From Pinus tabuliformis (Eukaryota; Streptophyta; Pinopsida; Pinales; Pinaceae): 64,000 nucleotides of DNA. A program made the translations under genes and the position numbers. This document shows, in pieces, positions 24,069 through 35,558 of this stretch. Each line of letters begins with the position of its first letter. Position 1 is the stretch's first letter. The notes under the pieces are model-generated. The model was not told where the DNA came from, made no database searches, and saw nothing but the letters and a program-made list of their open reading frames with translations. The stretch is from the NCBI GenBank assembly GCA_031772625.1, contig CM062817.1:948102327-948166326 (forward strand). Reading direction: 5' to 3'.

Positions 24069-24159
24069 GAATAATTATTCAGTACAATACTATCACATGA
24101 TTTAAATAGGTCGAAGATAAATTATTACACTATGATAGTATTGCATTGAATAATTATTC
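24069..24159. repeat. Hairpin with 27-bp arms
   Basis: Arms 24069-24095 and 24133-24159 are inverted copies with two mismatches, starting gaataattattca and ending aatactatca. The loop is 37 bases. The SINE target duplication overlaps the left arm. Confidence 0.75.
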
Positions 24160-24216
24160 TTATGATGATTGTCAATGTGACCTACATCACACTTTTTATT
24201 TTAATAAAGTTTCGGT

Positions 24217-24241
24217 TTATATATATATATATATATATATG
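24217..24241. repeat. (TA)n microsatellite
   Basis: About 12 TA units run without interruption. Confidence 0.95.
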
Positions 24242-26896
24242 TATACCATTATTAACAACATGATTATAGATGGGTGCGTAAATTGGATTAGAAAAGACAT
24301 TTATTATTTTTAATTGTATAGATTTACAAAAAAGGAAACACTCTTTCCTCTATTTATAGGATCCTCTATTCATTTATTACATCTCACTATTCTTCCTATA
24401 AGTTTAAGGTTGCTAATGTAGATATTAAATCCATCACATTTGGGATTACTTCATGTATCATGTAATGGGTCATGTGAATAGTTTTATTTTTACCCACCAA
24501 GGGTATTTTTTAAGGATTCAAATATTATTCCTATGCATAGTATTATACGCGACTATTCTAATTTTAAAAGTCGTACATATAGAATGTGGGAAAATATTCA
24601 ATAAAAAATCATGTAATTTACTATTAAAAGTGTTAATTTTTTGACAAATATTATCCATTTGATCATATATATATGTACAAAATGGGCAAAGTTTTGGGAA
24701 GCAATTGAGATTGAGAGGCATGTCAGTGACTTTAATAGGGACGATGGCTGGAAACTAAGTAAAAGCTAGATTTAGACTCTCTCTTCTTAACTCCTCCTCC
24801 CTTTGCTCGCCTTCTTATTTTTATTCTCCTTATTTTATCCCTTTTTTCATTTTTATTCTCTTTTTCTTCAATTGCTTTCAGCCCTCATATATTTTATTTA
24901 AAACATTTTTTGGTTAACTATGCTTTCCTCCTTTTCTAGGAGGATAAGCTATCCTCTTTCCTATAATGGTCAATAGTCTCTTTCCTATAATGGTCAATAG
25001 TCTTTTTAGAAGTATTGGTAAAATACAATGAATTAAAATATTTATTTTGAATCATTCCTTTAAGTAGGTTTTCAAAATAATAGGTATGGAAGAAGTCACC
25101 CCTAACTAAGAATATTATAATTAATTATTTTAAAAATTGATAATTAATTGATAATATTGATATTAATATATTCATTTATTTTTCAACCAAATTTATAATG
25201 AATATGTCAACCCCTATCAAAATGGTTTTATATAAATTAATTAATTTTAATATTATTTTATAAATTGATTTATTGTATCAAAATAACAGCTAGTTTTCAA
25301 CCAAATTTAGATCAAATTAGGTCAATCCTAACAAATAAAGTAATTATTTTTAGATAATATTATTATCGAGCTGCTAAATTATTTATAATATTGATATAAA
25401 ATATTTAATTATTACATAACAGCTAGTTTACAACTACAATATTAAATAATTTAACAAACATCTCTTTATCACATTTTAAAACAATTTTTCCCTCCTTAGT
25501 AATAATTTCACCAAGGACGAATTTTAAATAGCTAACCTGGGCAATGATGCATCCCTGCTATTTATTCTCTCAGATCAATTGATTTCTCACCTTGTCCTAG
25601 GATGGACCACATTAATTGGTTTGAAACTTTGACCCAATCCTAACGATGTGATTAATCCAAAAGAGTATTTTCTAAAAAAAAATACTTTTTTCATAAAATA
25701 TCGAAAAAATAGTCAATTAGCGAAATTTCACCCCTAAAATTTTCCCATAAATTTATTCCATTTTATTTCTACCAACTCAACTGCTTTCATAACCAATTTT
25801 TTTTATTACTACGTGTTCACGCAGAACCATCACGTGTGTTCCCTATAACTTCCATGCAAGTCATGAGAGTTATTAAAGCTACAGATAATTATATTAAATA
25901 ATATGTATGGTAATTTGTGCATAAGAATATGCACTTGTATCTAACTTACAAGTCTCCAGAATCAAGGTACTTATAGAGATGATGCGATCATGGTTCCTTC
26001 CCCACTAGTATTATAAGATAAGAAAATTCAATATTAGTATTACATGTTTCCTTTCACGTAATTTCGTCCAAGCTTGTTCTAAAAAACAATTAGAATTAAC
26101 CATGTGATATAAGAAAGTTTCAACACACAAGTAATTATGATTCTTGTTTATATACATGCATGTGTCTCTAACATTTATCTTTTACAACATTATTTTATAG
26201 CAAGGAAGAAATTCTTACTATACAATCCTAACCATTAATCTTTTCTAATATGACAAGAGTAGTTAAATAGAATAAATAGATATGTGAGTAATCAAAACAA
26301 TATCCTAATTTAATTAATCAAATTTCCTCTACAATAAATTAACAAACAACTTATTAGACTAGGATATCTTTTTGGGGAAATTAAGCGAGTAAGCATGCTC
26401 CTTCCAACCAACAAGTTGCACAACAACAACTTTCTCCAATCTCAAACATCTTTGCTCATCTCTTTAATGAGTATCATGGAAGAACAATAAACCCCCTTCG
26501 AGTCTTCCTTTAGTAGTATTTAATGTTTTCGTTCGTAGCATATTTCTTTAGCAGTGTCATGCTTTTAATGTCTACATCATTTTTGCTTTATCTATGATTT
26601 TTTTTTAATTTAGAAAAAAATCTTTTCTTTTTCCTCTCAAGCATGCCTTTCTGTCCCTCTATGATTTTCTTAAACTTTTTACTTAAGTTAGCATTTCTTT
26701 ATAACTATGCTTTTTCTTCCACTCAACATAATATTTCTCTGCAATTATGTTGTTTCCCCTAGCGACAACTTTGTCCTGGAAATTTTGAGAGAAATATTTG
26801 AGACGGTCCACCATGTGGACTTAACCACTTAACAATTCCTAGGACAGAAAAAAGTTCATATTACTCATTTTCTCTTTCCCATAACATTTCCCAAAA
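24242..26896. other. AT-rich region without recognised gene
   Basis: No gene is seen. A 24-bp unit (ctctttcctataatggtcaa...) is tandemly doubled at 24954-25001. A pyrimidine-rich stretch covers 24775-24885. Between 25090 and 25440 the phrase cagctagttt-caac recurs twice in very AT-rich DNA, suggesting an old degenerate repeat. Confidence 0.5.
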
Positions 26897-27779
26897 GAAA
26901 ACATCTATTTATCATATAATTTATTTACATAATTGGTCAACTTAATGCATTGCCTTCACAACCATGAAGTTCAAATGTATTTACAAATGATTTAAAATAA
27001 TCATGTCCATAAAAAAAATGCATCACGACATCACATTTAAATATATTTTTTATTTGAAACAATCTAATTATTTTAAATATAATTAAAATTTTGTAATGGA
27101 AAGTTTGTTGAATGTAATTGTTGACAAGATGTTCCAGTTGTTAGGTAGTTTAGTTTGTCAATAATTTTGGTAGTATAGTTCATTTAGTGTAAAAGTAATA
27201 GTTTGTAATAATGAGTTAGACCATATCAAACAAGGTGTTATTGAGTCAAATAAGTAGTTTTATATATTCTCTTTATAACCATTTTTTTATGTGGTGTGGA
27301 ATAGTGATATCTTAAAGTTAGAAGAGATGTGAAGCTCCATTGAATTTTCCATTTGGGCGAATCTATAATTTTCTACTTTTTTTAAACTCTTCCTCTTAAA
27401 TTTTGACATGGTATCAGAGCTATATCTTGATCAATCAAGATGAAGATATACTCTCGAAGAAGGTGGTCAGGTGGAATATTTTGTTTTGTAATGAAGTTTT
27501 TATGTTTGTCTGTATTCAATTTGTAAATCTACCTAGCCCATGGTTAGGACATGGTAACTACCATTGATTATTTTTATAGGGATCATTGTTTTTATTATAA
27601 TCCAAAAAAAAGAATTTTCAAGAGAGGAGAAACCCCCTAGTTTTGCGAAGGAAAATCCCAAGAAGGGCCACCATATCCATAAGACACCCTCATGGAGTTT
27701 CATAGTGGAGGACCATAGTGTTGGTATTTCTCTAACTTGTGTTATGTGTCAACACCCAAGAGAGAGTTGTATCTATTAA
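26897..27779 (+). mobile_element. Copia remnant C, left part (leader, LTR, primer site)
   Basis: The part contains an LTR (27106-27408), a primer site (27409-27420) and 360 bases of leader. It matches 43614-44520 over its whole length, including about 200 bases upstream of the LTR. Copia A starts at 27780, and the sequence resumes at 41837. Confidence 0.7.
27106..27408 (+). repeat. LTR of copia remnant C
   Basis: It begins TGTTGAATG, ends ttttgACA and is followed at once by TGGTATCAGAGC. The copy at 43823-44124 matches throughout. Because similarity also runs about 200 bases further upstream, the left LTR edge is my inference from the TGTTG start. Confidence 0.6.
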
Positions 27780-27814
27780 TGTTTGGAACTATGGTCAAAT
27801 TCCCCCTTGGCATA

Positions 27815-28420
27815 GAGAACTTTTGAGGTCTGAAATGGGCCTCCTAGGAAAAATGTACAACCACAATAAACTTTATAAGAACCAATAGGATTCAAGATGA
27901 TGATTTCAACCATGGGGGATAATTCACCATTTTGGGGTAAAAAGGTAAAAGGATTAAAATATAATAAAATAATAAAACTACTTTTTCAACTTATCTCCCT
28001 AAGATTTTACTCAAATTTGGAGTGTTAGTACTCATTCGATGAAGAATTTAGTTCCTCATCCAAGGAGTACCCATGTTGCATACTTTCAATGGACCCTATT
28101 ACACGAAAAATGAGAAATACATGAAAAACATGATTGCAATCATGTTTTTCATGTATTTCTCATTTTTCATGTAGCAGGGCCTATCGAAAGTATGCAACAT
28201 GGGTACTCCTTGGATGAGGAATCAAAATCTGCATCCAATGAGTGTTCCCTCTAAAAGTTTGAGTAAACCCATATGGAGATAAGTTGAGAATACAAGTTGA
28301 AAAAAGTAGTTTTTCTTTTTTCCCTCTAAAATTTGATGATGTAATCTAGTCGTATTTTATTCTTTCCACTATTAAATTATAATTTCCTTAGGAGGCCCAT
28401 TTTAGACTTCAAAATTCCCC
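27815..28420. mobile_element. Foldback/MITE element with 64-bp perfect central palindrome
   Basis: The ends are inverted copies (gagaacttttgaggtctg and gacttcaaaattcccc), and the arms pair over about 300 bases with gaps. The centre (28105-28168) is a perfect palindrome with two 32-base arms. TA flanks both ends (27813-27814 and 28421-28422), and the 3' LTR of copia A lacks the insert. There is no ORF. A TA duplication is usual for Tc1/mariner-type MITEs, but the terminal sequence does not match the Stowaway start I know. Confidence 0.8.
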
Positions 28421-28630
28421 TAATGACAGCTTAGATGACTGAGATGATATTTTCATTAAATTACTTTTTTCGAGAGCACCAAAATTGACCTAACGATCAC
28501 CCTATTTGGACAAGCGGAAGTTGAATTTTTAATTATTTTATTCACTCATGTATAATGGAATGGGTCAACCCTAATTACATGTGAAATTGGTTAGGTTGGC
28601 CTCAACCCCAAGTGGACCCTCATGGAATCC

Positions 28631-28640
28631 TATAAATAGA
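28631..28640 (+). promoter_or_regulatory. TATA box of copia A LTR
   Basis: tataaataga is kept in the 3' LTR as tataaatag at 40898-40906. Confidence 0.65.
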
Positions 28641-28814
28641 AAAGACGTCAAGATCATTTCCACACATTGATCAAGCCATATTATACTCTTCTCTTTTTTC
28701 TTGGTTCACACAGGTCTAACGGAAGAAGTTCGTGGAAGGGTCCAAAATTACAGGCGCGAAGCTTGCACAGATCTAAGGTTTCTGTTTCTGTAACTCTATC
28801 ATGTAACTGAGATT

Positions 28815-29165
28815 TTTCATCCCCGGACGCTTGCACAGAGTAGTTAAGGGAGCGTCCAGGAAGTCTCAGACACTCGCATAGTGTCTTGAAGGGATCATCT
28901 AGGGTTTCAGAGGAATATGAGATAGTATTAGTCCTCGAACACTCCCACAAAGTGGTCCTGAGAGCGTCGAGGTAGTTTCAGATGCATGCACAATAACTTG
29001 GAGCGTCTGAGGGTTTGGAGCATATCTGAGTGATATTGACACTGGATTCACACATATAGTCTTCCTCAGAGCATCCGGGGAGAGGCAGACACCCTCACAC
29101 AGTGTCTGAGGGGGGCGTCCAAGGAGTTTAAGACGCATGTAGTCAGTCTCGCTCAGAGCATCCTA
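28815..29165 (+). repeat. Degenerate repeats in copia A LTR leader
   Basis: Five or more diverged units of about 65 bases share gacgct-gcacag-gt, gagcgtcc and gtttcagac. The same set recurs in the 3' LTR at about 41085-41430. Confidence 0.7.
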
Positions 29166-29570
29166 GGTTTTGATATAGGTTTTTGCGGTTTATTTCAGTT
29201 AGCTTTAATGATTTGGTGGACCAAGGGTTTCTCTTTGCTGTTATGTAGATCTACAACCTGTTTCTGTAAATCTTTGCTACAAATCTATGTATTGGGCTCG
29301 CTATACTCTTTACTAAAAACATTTTATGATGATCTAATAAAGAAGAATATTTGAAAGGGCTTTCCCCCTTATGGGTCTTTTCCCTCGTATTGGACTAATC
29401 TGCTATCTCTTTTGGTTCTGTTGATGTCGTATTTTCCATTACATATATTGTTCTATCTTCAGTTACAATTTATGATTGGTTACATTGCTTATAATTGGAA
29501 GAATTGTTAATGAAGAGGGAAATTGGGCTAAAGTAATTGATACAACATAGAACAATTTGAAAAATTAAAA

Positions 29571-29582
29571 TGGTATCAGAGA
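29571..29582 (+). other. Primer binding site of copia A
   Basis: TGGTATCAGAG matches the initiator Met tRNA type at the LTR edge. Confidence 0.85.
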
Positions 29583-29662
29583 TGAGGCGAATGACAATCC
29601 CAAAAGAAGATAAGCATTGAATCCCTCATTATTAGAAATAATATTTCCTAGTCAAGATCAAG

Positions 29663-30660
29663 ATGTCTTCCTCTACCTTCAAGGAGCATGAAAATTTGGG
29701 TGATGCATCAAAATTTGTTGCATGGAAATTTAGGTTGGAAATCATAGATGACAACAATGATGTGCTAGAATACATTTAAGGAAGGATGTTAAAGCCTCTA
29801 GAAAATGCTTCAGATTCCCTAAAAAGTAGGTACAAGAAAGGCGAGTCCAAAACAAAGAAAATTATAGTTGATGGTTCACAAGATCATTTACTTGGATATG
29901 TTGCGAATTTAAGAATGTCTAAAGACATGTATGACAAGAGAGCCGACATGTATGGCATCAAAAATTTGAATGAGATCATCACCTTGAATGATGAACTCAA
30001 GGAAACCATATTAACAAAGGAGAATTTGTTCAATCCTACATTATGAGGATTTTCACCTTAGAGATCAATTGCAGGGAGTTGGAGAAAATGTGTCTGACAG
30101 GGAACTAGTGCTTTTGACTCTTAGAGGCATCCCTTCTATTTTGGAAACATTCATTACTATAATAAGCAACACCAATTCCCTTCCATCATTCGATGAAATT
30201 GTTGGGAAGCTTACTCAAGAAGAATCAAGAATGATAGCTAGAGAAAGGATTCAAAAGCATGAAGAGGGAGAGCCCACAACATATATCACTCACGACAAAA
30301 AGAAGGGAGAAGCAGGACCATTAAGGAAGCCTCCCTCTACAAATAAAAAAGGAAGGAATGACATATCTTTATCTCATATTAAATGATATAATTTCCACAA
30401 GAAAGTTCATTATACGTGAGATTGTCCCGAGAAAACAAAAAGGCCATGGTACAACACGAGAATCAACAACAATAATAAAAGAAGAAAACACAATCACAGG
30501 AATAACTGCAATACAAGATATGAAAGAAGAAGAAGAGATTCTTCAAGAGGTCGTGAAGAATATCATCCTCCTCAAAAGAAGTCAAGAGCTCCGAGGTATG
30601 AAAGTAATGTTGTAAATAAATATGAATACATTCTTATTTCTGCCCTTACTAGTTCTTCTC
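29663..30660 (+). pseudogene. Copia A gag with broken zinc knuckle
   Basis: The ATG at 29663 opens MSSSTFKEHENLGDASKFVAW, a copia capsid start. A TAA (29777) and a frame change near 30040 interrupt it. The second part (30069-30386) has the typical gag core (LQGVGENVSDRELVLLTLRG, LPSFDEIVGKLTQEE). The zinc knuckle is destroyed: K-stop-YNFHKKVHYT-stop-DCPEK at 30384-30430, where the usual pattern is CYNCHKKGHY..DC. Capsid assembly and RNA binding would be lost. Confidence 0.85.
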
Positions 30661-30671
30661 CACCGGATTAG

Positions 30672-31372
30672 TGGGATAGTTGGTTGGTTTATAATGGGGC
30701 AACCCATCATATCTCTGGATACAAGGAAGTCCTATCTAATCTGGTAGAGAGGGAGATAAAGTTGAAGATCATTCTTGGAGACAACTCGACTCATCTCGTG
30801 AAAGGATTTGGGTCCATCAAATTTCAGTTGAATTTTGGGGAACCAATTCTTCTACATGATGTTATGTATGTGCCAGGATTAATGAAGAATTTGGTATCTA
30901 TATACGCTTTGGAAGAGAGAGGGATGAGGGTTTCCTTCATCAAAGGAAAATTTTTGACTTGGTCTACTGATTCACCAATCAGAGATGCATTCACATTAGG
31001 ATCGATATTTGAAGGACTCTATAGAATCACTAGAAGGCCACTTCTAGCATTGGTTCATAATACCACTCATCTAAGAGAGTTGTGGCACCACAGATTGGAT
31101 CATCTTCACTATGATGCTCTTCCGAAATTGAAGAAATTTGTCTCAGGTATTACTGATGTTCAAACCCATTATGATGGAGTTTTTCTAGGTTGTACAAGTG
31201 GAAAGAAAACAATGGGACCATTCCCCTCTAGTGAGAACAAGACAAATGACATCCTCCATCTCATTCATTCAGATATATGTGGTTTGATGCTTGTGCATTC
31301 TATTGGTTTCCATCTCTAGTACATCACCTTCATTGACGACTTCTCAAGAAAAACATGGACATACTACCTTAA
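30672..31372 (+). pseudogene. Copia A protease and integrase N-terminus
   Basis: The protease core reads WLVYNGATHHISG where the family has D-S-G, so the catalytic Asp is Tyr and Ser is Asn. The open frame 30684-31319 continues through LHDVMYVPGLMKNLVSI, the integrase zinc domain (LWHHRLDH with both His; the first Cys is Phe in GVFLGC) and the first catalytic Asp (LIHSDICG). A TAG follows HSIGFHL, and the frame goes on as YITFIDDFSRKTWTYYL up to 31367, where copia B is inserted. Confidence 0.9.
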
Positions 31373-31840
31373 TGTAGGTTTTAACCCCATACATAAATTA
31401 CCTGCATACGAATTCTAAAACACAGAAAATAAACAAAGTGAGATCATAACACATAAAACACATATACACAGAGATTTTCACCTGGATCCAAAAACCAGGA
31501 CTACTAGCTTGCTTTTTCATTATGTTCCTTTCAATGTTACAATACATATATATACATGCTGAAGCATCTAATACCATGGACCGAAAACCATCATGTACAA
31601 AACCATGTGCGAAAGCCATGCACAAAACCATAGGTACGTCCGCCCAACTAATATAGGGTGCAAAAAAAAATTCCTTGGGGTGTTCCCCCAGACCAGGTAG
31701 AGGGGGGCTAACCTCCCCCGTCAAACCCCCTCTGACCCCCCACTGCGCAATCGACGCAACGAAGGGGGGCTCCTCCCTCCTTCTAGCCCCCCGATTAACT
31801 AGGGTAGATAATCATGGAAATAATATAGCAAAACCCAACA
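31373..31840 (-). repeat. 3' LTR of copia B
   Basis: The plus strand starts TGTAGGTTTTAACCCC and ends aacccaaca. It matches 37229-37683, including a C-rich stretch (31680-31800) and gattaactagggtag. Confidence 0.88.
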
Positions 31841-31889
31841 TTCTCCCACTTGTTGCTTTCTTTCCATAGGGATCCATAGGAGAGTTTAG

Positions 31890-32400
31890 TTATTTATCCA
31901 TCCTTGCAATGCCCATTGTTTCTCTACACCAAGAGAACTTCTCAGAGCTCACATATTTTGTCAATGCATCTATAGTATTCCTTAAAGTGTCCACCTTTAC
32001 CAGCAACACCTTTTTTTCTTCTATCATATCCCTCACAAAGTGATACTGAACATCAATGTGCTTTGTCTTTGAATGATAATAAAGGTTTTTTTCCAAGAAA
32101 AATGCACTTTGGTTGTCACATTCTATCCTTACAACTCCTTGTACTAACCCCATACTTGAACACAATATCTGCAACGAAATTATTTCCTTGCTTGCATGAG
32201 TGACTGCCATGTATTCTGCCTATGTAGTTGATAGTGCCACTACAGATGTTTCTTACTCATCCAACTTACTGCACCTCCAAATAGGTTAAACACATACCCA
32301 CTTGTAGATATTCTTTGATCCATATCTTAAGCCCAGTCTGCATCAACAAAGCCACGAATATCCAACACTCTATCCAATCCTGGTCTTCCTTGGTAGCACA
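31890..32400 (-). pseudogene. Copia B RNase H
   Basis: The minus strand shows FVDADWA at 32330, then after a stop STSGYVFNLFGGAVSWMS, then a clean stretch (31890-32210) with ASKEIISLQ, IECDNQSAFFLEKN and SKTKHIDVQYHFVRDMI. The order matches copia RNase H, which degrades the RNA of the RNA:DNA hybrid. A frame change lies near 32215. Confidence 0.88.
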
Positions 32401-33412
32401 AGCCATAATCACTAGTGCCATGCAAATACCTAAAAACCTGCTTCACTATTGTCCATTGCTCCTTCCTTGCTTTTGACATAAACCTGCTCAATACTCCCAC
32501 TGCATGTGGAATGTATTTTCTAGTACAGACCATCACATACATCAGGCTACTCACTGCACTTGCATATGGAACAAGCGACATGTCCTCTTCCTCTTCATCT
32601 ATCTTGGGATATTGTTCAATAGATGACTTCACACCTACAGGAATAGGAACCTTTATCAGTTTACTATCTTGCATATTAAATCTCTGCAATATTGTCTCGA
32701 CATACTTCCTCTGGTTTAACCATAGCTTCCTATTTTCCCAATCTCTTTTAATTTCCATGCCCAAAATATAGTTTGCAGCACCAAGATCTTTCATGTCAAA
32801 TTTGGAGGATAATTGGGTCTTCAAATCTTGGATAATTTCTTTGTCATTTCCAACCAGCAACATATCATTGACATATAAGACTAGATAAATAACACAGCCG
32901 CCAATTAATTTAAAATACACACAATTATCTTCTTTGCTTTTGGTGAAGCCAAGTCCCCGTATAGATGTATCAAATTTCTGATACCACATCCTTGGTGACT
33001 ATTTTAACCCATACAGAGACTTTTTTAACTTGCATATCGGTTCTTTCTTACCCTTCACCACAAAGCCTTCAGGTTGTTTCATGTAGATCTCCTCTTCCAT
33101 ATCCCTGTGAAGAAACGTTGTCTTCACATCCATCTATTCTACCTCAAAATCAAAAGCGGCAGCAATAGATAAAAGCAATCTAATAGAAGCTACCTTGGCA
33201 ACAAGAGAAAAAATATCACCAAAATCAATTCTCGACACTTGGGAATAACCTTTTGCTACCAACAGAGATCTGTATTTCTCCACCTCTCCTTCTACAATTG
33301 TCTTCTTCTTGAACACCCATTTACTACCGATGGGTTTCCTTCCAGCCAGAAACTCCACTAGATCCCAAGCTTCATTTTTGTGCAAACATGCATAGATAAA
33401 GAAAAATTTCAA
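32401..33412 (-). pseudogene. Copia B reverse transcriptase
   Basis: The RT begins at 33412 (NEAWDLVEF, GSKWVFKKK, VAKGYSQV), reaches a TAG before MDVKTTFLH, and continues in the long open frame up to 32989. The catalytic loop reads LYVNDMLLVGN, so the first Asp of YVDD is Asn. Downstream text (SSKFDMKDLGAANYILGMEI, CTRKYIPHAVGVLSRFM) is the usual copia connection region. Confidence 0.9.
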
Positions 33413-34135
33413 CTGAAACCAAATGGGTTATACCTTTCTGGCTTCCTTCTTTCTCGAACTGATCTTCTCACAACCAAAGTTTGTGGTTGTTCATCTTCTG
33501 ATTCCTGTTCTACTATAGAGTTTGATTCTTCCTCCTTTAGCTCAAACTCTATCTTCTTAGGTTCCTTTGGTTGGAGTTCATGTCTAATAACATCTTTCAC
33601 CTCTTTGTACTGGTTTCCGAAGTTTATAACCCTTTAAACCATCCTTATACCTAATAAAGATGCACTTTTCAGATTTGCTATCGAACTTTGTTCTTTTCTC
33701 CTTTGGAACATGTACAAATGCATCACATCCAAATACACTCATATGTGAAGGAGAGGGTTTCTTACCTGTCCATACCTCTTATGCATCCTTATCATCCAAT
33801 GCTAATGAAGGTCATATGTTGACCAGGTAACATGCAGTCTCCACCACCTCTACCCAGAATTCTTGTCCTAACCCGGCACCACTGAGCATGCTTCTTTCCC
33901 TTTCCATCAATGTCTTGTTCATTCTTTCTGCAACTCCATTTTTCTCACGTGTGTATGGAGTAGTCTTCTACTATATTATACCACTCTTCTTATAGAATTC
34001 TTCAAATTCCTTATTACAAAACTCTCAACCATTATCTGTCCTCAACACCTTTATCTTCTTCTCTGTCTGGTTTTCCACCAGAGCCTTAAATTCTTTAAAC
34101 CTGTCAAATACTTTAGATTTATTCTTAAGGAAATA
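33413..34135 (-). pseudogene. Copia B integrase, C-terminal part
   Basis: Reading leftward from the TRIM: IYFLKNKSKVFDRFKEFKAL, the second Asp block LRTDNG followed by a stop, then GVAERMNKTLMERERSML with the third residue Glu. HMSVFGCDAFVHVPKEKRTK follows and the part ends in a basic tail (RRSVRERRKPERYNPFGFS at 33409-33600). The D-D-E set is readable although stops interrupt it. Confidence 0.88.
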
Positions 34136-34140
34136 TATCC

Positions 34141-34503
34141 TGTTAGGTAAACTTGAATCAGGATAGAGTCAAAGTTGACCAGGTTAAACATTGATGGTCT
34201 TGGGGCACATGGTATTGTGCACCCATAGTATTCTGCCCATGGTATTATATGTAATGGAGCTTATAAAAGGCTAGAAGGACTTCATTGTAATGCAAGACCT
34301 GGAGGTGAGCGGTGAAGGCTCACTTGGTCGGATTGGCCGGGGTTTTGGCCAACGCTAATAAGATCTTATTAGGTTGGGTTTTTCCCTGGATTTGGGGTTT
34401 TCCTAGATAAACATTTGTGTTTATGTGTTTATGGTTGTTGCTGGTTATTTTTATATTTATTGCTCTCAGTAATTATTTATGTTATGTAGTAAATTTCTTA
34501 ACA
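34141..34503 (+). repeat. TRIM 5' LTR
   Basis: TGTTAGG...CTTAACA with a TATA box ttataaaagg at 34261-34270. Two cggattggccgg / ggttttggcc stretches follow in the leader. Confidence 0.95.
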
Positions 34504-35190
34504 ACTGGTATCAGAGCCAGATATTGGCTTCAAAGGGATTCTTTGATGCCAGGGATTTATAGTGCTTGATGAGATCAATGCAGCCTTTTTACAGATCTGA
34601 GTCTGAAAATAATGGTGGAACAATTGTACGCGGAAGAACCTCGAGGAGAATGTGTGGAAGATAGTGTGCCAGGGATTGCAGTGCATTTGCGATATTTACC
34701 GGTTTGGAACATGCTGACGAATTGTTCAGGATTCATGCGGCTATTTAAAGAAGGTCAGCAGAAGAAAATTGTTCATGCGGCTTCGAAAATTGTTCGTTTT
34801 CTACTACGTGAGGCCACCAGTGCTGGAATCTACGAGGTTCTCGTGGGGTTCGCAGTTGGAGTGGTTTGATAGAAGTTTTTGAGCAAATCAAATTGAGAGA
34901 GGATGGATCAAAATCGCACCAGCAATAAACAAAAAAAAATAAATTTAATGAAGTCAAAATTATTGCATGTAAATGGGCATACTACTGTAAGACCTGGTAA
35001 GGCATGTGTACCCCTTGGTGATCACCGGTAAAGTCTGGGTTAGACCTAGGTGATAGGAGGGATGTCGGGTTAACAATACCCCAGGTAAAAACTCTGAGGG
35101 GGGTAAGAGCTAGAGTGAACGGGATTGTCTTACTTAGCAAGTTTGGCTGGAGTTAGTCAAGGAACCCCAAGTCAAGTTTAAGGGGGGAAT

Positions 35191-35553
35191 TGTTAGGTAA
35201 ACTTGAATCAGGATAGAGTCAAAGTTGACCAGGTTAAACAGTGATGGTTTTGGGGCACATGGTATTGTGCACCCATAGTATTCTGCCCATGGTATTATAT
35301 GTAATGGAGCTTATAAAAGGCTAGAAGGACTTCATTGTAATGCAAGACCTGGAGGTGAGCGGTGAAGGTTCACTTGGTCGGATTGGCCGGGGTTTTGGCC
35401 AATGCTAATAAGATCTTATTAGGTTGGGTTTTTCCCCGGATTTGGGGTTTTCCCAGATAAAAATTTGTGTTTATGTGTTTATGGTTGTTGCTGGTTATTT
35501 TTATATTTATTCCTCTCAGTAATTATTTATGTTATGTAGTAAATTTCTTAACA
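35191..35553 (+). repeat. TRIM 3' LTR
   Basis: Near-identical to 34141-34503. The TATA box is at about 35311. Confidence 0.95.
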
Positions 35554-35558
35554 TATCC

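Larger units (their letters stand above)
27780..29570 (+). repeat. 5' LTR of copia A
   Basis: Starting TGTTTGG, it is followed by the primer site. Apart from a 606-bp foldback insertion (27815-28420), it aligns with 40656-41836. A TATA box (tataaataga, 28631) lies some 40 bases before the shared cacattgatcaagcc block, where transcription is likely to start. Confidence 0.85.
34141..35553 (+). mobile_element. TRIM-type mini LTR element in copia B integrase
   Basis: Two 363-bp LTRs (34141-34503 and 35191-35553) flank 687 bases of internal DNA. A primer site TGGTATCAGAGC lies at 34506-34517 and a polypurine stretch aggggggaat ends at 35190. The 5-bp target duplication tatcc flanks both ends (34136-34140 and 35554-35558). 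By eye the LTRs differ at eight positions, so this is among the youngest insertions here. No gag or pol is present; the longest internal frame (34612-34869) has no family signature. Without enzymes it must be moved by another LTR element. Confidence 0.95.

Noticed and set aside
28105-28168. Possible rho-independent-like terminator
   Set aside because: The palindrome belongs to a foldback element in a plant LTR; bacterial terminator logic does not apply.
34612-34869. 85-residue open frame in the TRIM
   Set aside because: No similarity to gag or any family I know; an open frame of this length is expected by chance.
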